Of a stretch of 64,000 nucleotides of DNA, positions 58,099 through 64,000 are shown piece by piece. Position 1 is the first letter of the stretch; the number at the start of each line of letters is the position of its first letter. The stretch lies in contig WBVU01000003.1 of NCBI GenBank assembly GCA_009192285.1, positions 1,891,973 to 1,955,972 on the forward strand, written 5' to 3'. Source of the DNA: Morchella semilibera (taxonomy: Eukaryota > Ascomycota > Pezizomycetes > Pezizales > Morchellaceae). The notes below the pieces were generated by a model. That model worked only from the letters and a program-made list of their open reading frames with translations. It searched no databases and was not told where the DNA came from. Made by a program: the position numbers and the translations under genes.

Positions 58099-60033
58099 GT
58101 GATTAGGTGAGCTGAGTGATTCTTCATGACGCAGAAGTTGAGCTAATACTTTCGTACCCTGATCTACTCGCAGGGCATAGAGATAGGATTACTCCGTCCC
58201 CTCATATCTCCTGGTCTGTTCTCAGAACCCCTCGACCCAAGCCACATAACAAACAAGATTAGCTGGTACCAGCACCTATTATACCACCAATAGGAGAAGA
58301 GGGTAAGTGACTTGATCCAATTGCAATTACATGTAGTGGCAATGCCAATTAGCACTAAGGGACTACGAGTCTTTTAAAATAGTCAACTAACTTTTCTACA
58401 CACCCACGCACTCCTCTGTCCTCACTTTTATATCTTACCTACTACGGTACTATGGATATGTTATCACCGTTCGGGGCTGTAGAGACTACCCGAATTGATA
58501 ATTTGATGACAAGATCACACTAATCCGATGAAAATGAAAAGGTTACTCATGATTCCGTTGCCACTGCCGTTGCTCCCCATTGCTGCCACCTCTGCTGGCA
58601 CTGCTGACGCTGCTTCTGTTCGCTGACGCGACTGTTAATTGGTAATGATCATGATAATTAGGACAGAATTATAAAGATGGAGATAACTATGGCGAATGAT
58701 GGTGACGAGGACTTGGGGGAGGAGGAAGGGGGAGGAGATGAACTAGAGAACTAGAAATGTGTTTCACTAGGGTAAAGTTTAGAAATTTACACCAACAGCC
58801 ATTCTCCTGGGGGAGCACAGAGCCAACATATTCCCCGCGCGGCCGCTCTAGCTGGGACATATGCAGCAGCATCTTTTACCTTAATATTCTTCCCCACCCC
58901 ATGTTATTATAGCAGTAGCCCATATGTTAAAAAAATATAATAATATTTCCGGTTAATCACATGACTGGCCCATTGCACGCTGATCTACAGACCGGCGGCC
59001 CCCGCAAAGGGCCTCCATACGTACTGGATAAATTAGGTATAGATAAACTCTGTATTTATCAAAGCCAAGTCATGCAATGTATATAGAAACAAACTAGAGT
59101 AGTGATACTGCATGATATAATGCAATGTGCTATCAAGGCTCAGTAAGCTCGCAACCATTGCCGGGCTCATGAGCTGGTTGGAGGTCCCAGACCCAATATC
59201 TGACAGTTCCAAGATCACTTACCCCACCACATCAAGAATCTTTACTTATTATCCCGTAGCCAACACAGTACATAACCAGTACCGATTGAAACCTGCAATA
59301 CCCTGAGCCCAACAAGTAAAACCAATACCCCCCCAAACCATCTCCGATCTTGATGTGTGTAAAAAGCCGTTGTACTCTATACCGATAGGTACGTAAACTA
59401 CATGTATACGGGTATTGTTCCCATGTAAGCATGCAGCTACAGGGGTTCCCGCTCAAATGATTGCGCTGGACCCCTGCTCTCTCACTGCAAGATGGTCTAT
59501 CAGTCAACCCTAAAAGAGTGATCTACTGTCCTTACGAAAATAGGATCACGGGCAGATCTTTTTGATATCGCTTACACATTAGTTTTTTGGTCTGTGCTCG
59601 ATCGGATCCGTGAACCGAGGTTTGATTCCTGGCCTGTACTCTTAATATTTAACTGCTCTTCATTTAGAATAGCTCGCAACGGTCCGAAGGCCATGTTTAC
59701 TGGATCTGATCCTGGCTATATATTTCTACATCTTAGAGATAAGTCCATGTAGGCCTTAGTTACATATCTATAATTTCCCTACAACATCCATATTAATCAA
59801 TCATACGAGAATCGTATCGAGTCCAATCAATGCCCCCGATAGGATAATTGTGAATAGAATGACGCCGGGTAGTATATATCTTGGCAACGGTCGCAAGCAC
59901 ACGATAAGTACCTGTAGCCGAATATATCCCCCAACGCTCCACAAGTCTCCTCATCGTGTTATTTCTATGGTGCCTGTTACCACGAGCTGCGTTGAATATG
60001 TTGAAATATAGCTAAATTATCACATGACTAACT
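58099..60033. other. Intergenic region
   Basis: No gene seen. Small frames (58164-58355, 58687-58872, 59232-59507, all minus) have no recognisable features. Two TACATGTA copies (58328, 59399). Confidence 0.5.
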
Positions 60034-60106
60034 GCTCTGGTGGCCAAGTTGGTAAGGCGCAGCACTAGTAATGCTGAGATCCTCGGTTCAACTCCGAGTC
60101 AGAGCA
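60034..60106 (+). tRNA. tRNA-Thr (AGU)
   Basis: 73-nt cloverleaf: acceptor stem GCTCTGG/TCAGAGC, discriminator A, anticodon stem CAGCA/TGCTG with loop CTAGTAA (anticodon AGT, read A34 to inosine, decoding ACU/ACC), 5-nt variable loop AGATC, and T-arm CTCGG-TTCAACT-CCGAG. No intron. A T6 run about 12 nt downstream is a Pol III terminator. Same gene body as the minus-strand copy at 46333-46409. Confidence 0.95.
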
Positions 60107-60117
60107 CTCTCAGAACT

Positions 60118-60126
60118 CTCTTTTTT
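60118..60126 (+). terminator. Pol III terminator of tRNA-Thr
   Basis: A run of six T residues in the context CTCTTTTTTCT just after the tRNA 3' end, the standard Pol III stop signal. Confidence 0.75.
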
Positions 60127-61431
60127 CTACACATGCAAGTGCAGGGGTTTCATATCACTTCGGCAAATAATCATCTGGAGCCGCATGTTCGCTGGTCGCC
60201 GCCCGTAGTAGGAGGCACGGATATGTGTTCCTAAATCCTGGATTGTGGCGGCTCCGACGTCGCATCTAGGACGTTTTCAAAATTTTCATCTAGTTAATCA
60301 TCGTTGTGCCTTCATTTGTTTGTCCTGAGTGATCTACGGATGTTTTGGTATCCATGCGTGCTGGGGCACAAAGATGCTGTCTTCGGTACCACCAAGCGAC
60401 AGCCACCGAGTGATATTTCATGAGTTTGACGGCAAAAAAACCGGGCGTGCCCAGACCAAGAACCAGCTTCTATATCCCCGGCATGAACATCCCCATATCT
60501 CTGCCGCGCCCTAAACTGCCTATATCCCCGATCAATTACCCTAAAAAAAAACAGGCTTCTTCCCAAAGAGAAATCTCCAAGGGAAAAAAAAAAAAAAACC
60601 CCACTTCCCGTAACTCTCACGCGGCGAAGTTCTTGGTATTCGGGTGGGGCGGGGGAAACCCCGAGGCTGGCACGGTTGAAGTTGAGATATGTGTATCTAG
60701 CTAACCCGGTAGGAGCCAACCCAAACACTGCGAGCGCTTCAAGCTGGTGGTGGTGGTGGTGGTTATCCCTGTTTCCGGGATCCTGGGTCAAGACATACAT
60801 ATATCCATACATGTACATACATATTTTACATACCAAGCAAAAGGTGCTGAGTCGGCTGAAAAGAGAGGAGTTTCAGCTGTTGCACCATGATAAGTAGCTT
60901 ATCAGAAGTCGTTGCTATATGTTCGTTGTTAATAATTAATCTTGATGACTTTCTCTGCATGTGAAGGATTACGTGGGATTCTTGAGCAATTTAAAATTAT
61001 TTCTGTCTGTGTTTCGCCCCAATCCTTGATTGGTGTTGGTAATTGCCACGAGTGATAGTAAGTGATTTGATGTTGTATTTCCCACCCTAACCCTATCCAT
61101 GAAAGTTGGTTCGTACCATATGGCGCTAGCCTTTTCTAAGAGTCTTCTAAACAAACTTTTTACTGGAGGCCTGAGACTTTGGTTTCTTGCGAGTTGCGAG
61201 CCCGCAAGGCTGTGCTACGCATTTCTGGGATTTTGCCCTTATCTGCGAGGAATAGCATGTTTCGGATTTGTTGGCCAGCGCTAGTAATAATGTTAAAGTG
61301 ACTCTTGATCTGATAAGAAGCTCGTGGATGGCACTTAAAGATTCCTGGGGTTAGAAGTAACATCATGTTTCCATTTACTTGCTAGGACAATTATATGCGG
61401 CTCTTTTCACATGAGTCACCCCTTGCAGAAA

Positions 61432-61468
<37 letters not shown>

Positions 61469-64000
61469 TCGATGGTGTTCTATGCTCCTCTTCGAAAAGA
61501 ATTTCACTTACCAATTGATGTAAAAAAAAGTTCTATCATAAATGTCGTACCAGATTAACTGCGAAAGTAGAATAACTGTCTAGCCCACTGGCGAATGTGT
61601 CCTTTTGTATTCATATGACCACTTTACCCGCAGGCACTTAGGTACGTAGATAATTACATATTCTTCTAGACGTTGTCACGAATAACACGAACAGCGCATG
61701 TCGCCCGTATCTTCTGTTCTAGCTTTGGGGCCACCTACAGGGTAGGTAACGTATACACGTACTCTAAACAGACGTGCTAACAGATGTGCGCAGACCCGTG
61801 ACCAAGGTGATAATCGCCCCCCCCCCCCTCCCTTGATCTGCAAGAGGAGGAAGTGAAGATGCTCGAGCGAAAGCGTAAAAGAGATTGCCAGCACAGTTAC
61901 CTTATGCAGCTTCCGCGCGGTGTAGAGAGTAGTAGGCTAGTAGCTGTAAGAATTTTTCTTTTGGTGGCTTGGCCGGTGGGCATGCCAATATAATATTGCA
62001 TAAATATATGGGGGTTAGATATCCCCAGTTCATTGAGGTCCTGTAACCCCGTGGTCTCTTTGAATGGGTAACTGCTTTCACGATGTGGTATCTGCCGCAG
62101 GAGGGGTCAGATTGGGTCGGCGGTTGCTGGTGATTCGTTCGTTGTGCATCCTCGTCTACTCATAAGTTGAGTACACCTAACAGATAATCGATCTGTAACG
62201 CCGTTTTTAAGAAGTACAGCAGAAGAGTAGACCAGACAGTAATCAAGATTTTTTTTGTGTCCTCCAATGATTCTTCCCGCAGCCTCGGCGGTTCAATTCA
62301 GCGGGTGTGACAGAATCCCACGAAGGTGCATTTCTTGTACGATGGAGGAGATTCGAGCATCTGTGATGTCTGCCGGATGGGAGAAAAAATGTTTTTATTT
62401 CAGCCGGGCGGCAGTATTATATGGCACTATACCCGCTCTCAACGTTGACGATATCGTCACCGAAGATTGTTCTAATCGATATTCCTTCGTACGTACGTTG
62501 ACTCTCGACCAACGGCATTGATTGATAGATTGATTGTCAATATCAGGTGCTGCTGCTGCTGCTTCTGCTTTTGTTGCTCATATCCATGAATTGTGTGCCA
62601 TTCTATCCCGGAGATTCGGAACCTTCGCTGACCGAGCGGACGGGTTTATGGCTTGTTGGATGTTTCTCCGAGGCGCGGTGCAAGGCTATTTATCAGACTT
62701 ATCACTCTAGTAAGGCGGATAGATAGGTTGTATGTATGTGCTATGTAGGTAGGTTTGGTTGTAGGTTAGCTAGTAGTAGGCATGCGAGTATCATGTAGGT
62801 ATGGTTGGCCAGACCAGGTCAGACCAGACGGAAAAAAAAAAGTTCATTACTTCAACCTCCTCCCCATCTCAAGTTCGGGTTCCCGATAATGGGGGCATTC
62901 TCGTTCCCGTTTCTCGGTCTAGATATATGCCCCCATTGTTCGCAGATGAAGGAATTGCGGTTGCCGCTCGAGGCAGAAGAAGACAAACCTCATGTCATAA
63001 CAAAACACTAAGCGCCACTTGAGGCATACGTAACATAGATACTTAACATGCATGCTGCACTCCTACACATGATATGTAACTGAAGTGAACTCAACTGAAA
63101 CTCCAAGACCACCACCCCCTCCCCCATATTATTTCTCTCGCGTGCATTCATCCCTCCTCCACCTTCACTAACACATCCACCATCTCCACAACCCTTCACA
63201 ATTATCACGGACAACCACTGCCTCTCCGTTCTTGCGCCCCCCCCTCACTTCTCCTCTCTTATAGCTCTTCTAAAGAGAAAATACATGTACAAGCTCTATT
63301 CACAGGTCTTCATAAAATCAAACCGGACTGCTAGTGGGCAGCGCTAGCTCGAGCGACAGAGCTTAAAACAGATTTCGAGAAAGTGAGTTACCGATTTGTT
63401 TTCTTTCAACAACTTTCTTTATCCAAAGTTTTCTTAAATTGGTGAGAATCACATAGTTCTCGCTTGCTTGCTTGTTGAGATATGAATGGATAGAGACAAA
63501 AGAACGAAGCTTATCTCCCAGTCCCGAATCCATCATCCGTCTTCCCCCGTCTTCCCATTGCTCACTATAACCTGCCATTACTGCTGCACGCACGGCTTTC
63601 TTCCTTAGCACCCCCACACTCCTCAGCACTTGCCTCGCTCAAAACAACCCCCCCCCCCTCACTCTTCATCCTCTTTCCCCCATACCACTCGTGCAGCCTG
63701 TACCTGCCGAGATAGACTCCTAGATACTAACAAAGCTCAGCGCTCACCAATATAACAGAAACAACATAGCAGTAAGCAGTATTAGCTGCGACTAGACCTC
63801 TTAACACCACATCATCGTTGAATTGTTGCCGGAGGAACAGCACACATTATCCTTCAATCGTCCTTGCTAATTGCGGGCCCATCAACACGGACTCCTTCAC
63901 GATCCTCACGGACCACCACCACCGTCTCTTCCTCAACAAACTCCTCATCCTCCTCCTATCTTTCTTCCACCTCCTCTCTGTAAACTATTACCTGGGAATC
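60127..64000. other. Gene-free right end of the window
   Basis: No gene can be supported in 3.9 kb. Frames at 60312-60836 (minus), 60420-60704, 62255-62521 and 63363-63629 (minus) lack domains and overlap others. It holds an A32 run (61434-61465), C-tracts near 61820 and 63640, two TACATGTA copies (60808, 63292), and strongly pyrimidine-rich sequence from about 63100 to the end, which could be the 5' region of a gene lying beyond the window. Confidence 0.45.
61434..61465. repeat. A32 homopolymer
   Basis: Thirty-two consecutive A residues. Could be a simple repeat or the tail of a retroposed sequence, but no target duplication or upstream coding remnant was found. Confidence 0.8.

Larger units (their letters stand above)
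1352..63299. repeat. Dispersed palindrome TACATGTA (about 29 copies)
   Basis: The 8-bp palindrome TACATGTA occurs about 29 times by hand count, often as CTACATGTAG or TACATGTACCT. Copies start at 1352, 1803, 2649, 4636, 4853, 5338, 5520, 7435, 7959, 12153, 12307, 23513, 23610, 26099, 26151, 26172, 26375, 26605, 30515, 31736, 31984, 32104, 43927, 51619, 51920, 52390, 58328, 59399, 60808 and 63292. All lie outside coding exons and outside the copia element. Confidence 0.7.

Noticed and set aside
60312-60836. 174-codon minus-strand frame
   Set aside because: Runs through homopolymer A/T tracts and simple repeats; low-complexity translation with no recognisable domain.
61434-61465. A32 run as a retroposon tail
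   Set aside because: No matching target duplication or upstream element remnant could be found; kept only as a simple repeat.
1-64000. CRISPR arrays, bacterial operons, rRNA genes, secondary-metabolite cluster
   Set aside because: No direct-repeat/spacer array, no rRNA signature and no PKS, NRPS or terpene synthase gene; the tyrosinase stands alone.

Overview
The window is nuclear DNA of a filamentous ascomycete (Pezizomycotina). The evidence is many short GT-AG introns (38 to about 240 bp, several with CTAAC/CTAAT-like branch sites), fungal-type orthologues (Erv14, Spc7, Rad13/Rad2, SUR7-family, Pil1, Naa38), intergenic spacers of several kb, and a fungal Ty1/copia retrotransposon. The sequence alone does not fix the species. 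The repeat-rich spacers suggest an early-diverging class such as Pezizomycetes, but this is a weak inference.

Layout. 1-2.9 kb is a spacer with C-tracts and foldback elements. 2.9-4.2 kb is a secreted tyrosinase on the minus strand. 4.2-10.05 kb is a long gene-poor stretch with a TA-flanked foldback. 10.05-11.6 kb is an unknown Cys/His-finger protein (minus). 13.05-13.73 kb is the ER cargo receptor Erv14 (minus), divergent from an EF-hand/ZZ-finger protein (14.37-16.44 kb, plus). 17.27-21.25 kb is a 1,248-residue Ser/Thr kinase fused to about 24 ankyrin repeats (plus). 22.56-23.45 kb is a DUF1769 protein broken by a frameshift, and it converges on methionine aminopeptidase 1 (24.19-25.68 kb, minus). 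28.45-29.48 kb is a SUR7/PalI-family membrane protein. 33.02-36.92 kb is the XPG/Rad2 repair nuclease. 38.36-43.44 kb is the kinetochore scaffold Spc7/KNL1 (minus), sharing a 0.68 kb divergent promoter with ribosomal protein uS17/S11 (44.12-44.96 kb, plus). 45.62-45.99 kb is the NatC subunit Naa38 (minus). 46.33-46.41 kb is a tRNA-Thr(AGU). 47.51-49.00 kb is the eisosome BAR protein Pil1, followed in the same frame, after one TGA codon, by a second long ORF to 51.52 kb. 52.54-58.09 kb is an intact copia element with identical LTRs. 60.03-60.11 kb is a second tRNA-Thr(AGU). The remainder has no gene I can support.

Most genes are unrelated housekeeping functions. The only functional theme is two eisosome/plasma-membrane-domain proteins (SUR7-like and Pil1), 18 kb apart. 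Points most worth following up are: the single-stop junction between Pil1 and a lipid-binding-like repeat ORF; dense CG clusters inside the young copia element; a tRNA-Thr copy with an apparent 4-nt intron; a strongly over-represented intergenic palindrome TACATGTA; a family of short TA-flanked foldbacks; and the kinase-ankyrin fusion. Exon boundaries below were read by eye from splice consensus and reading frame, and all are phase-consistent unless stated otherwise.
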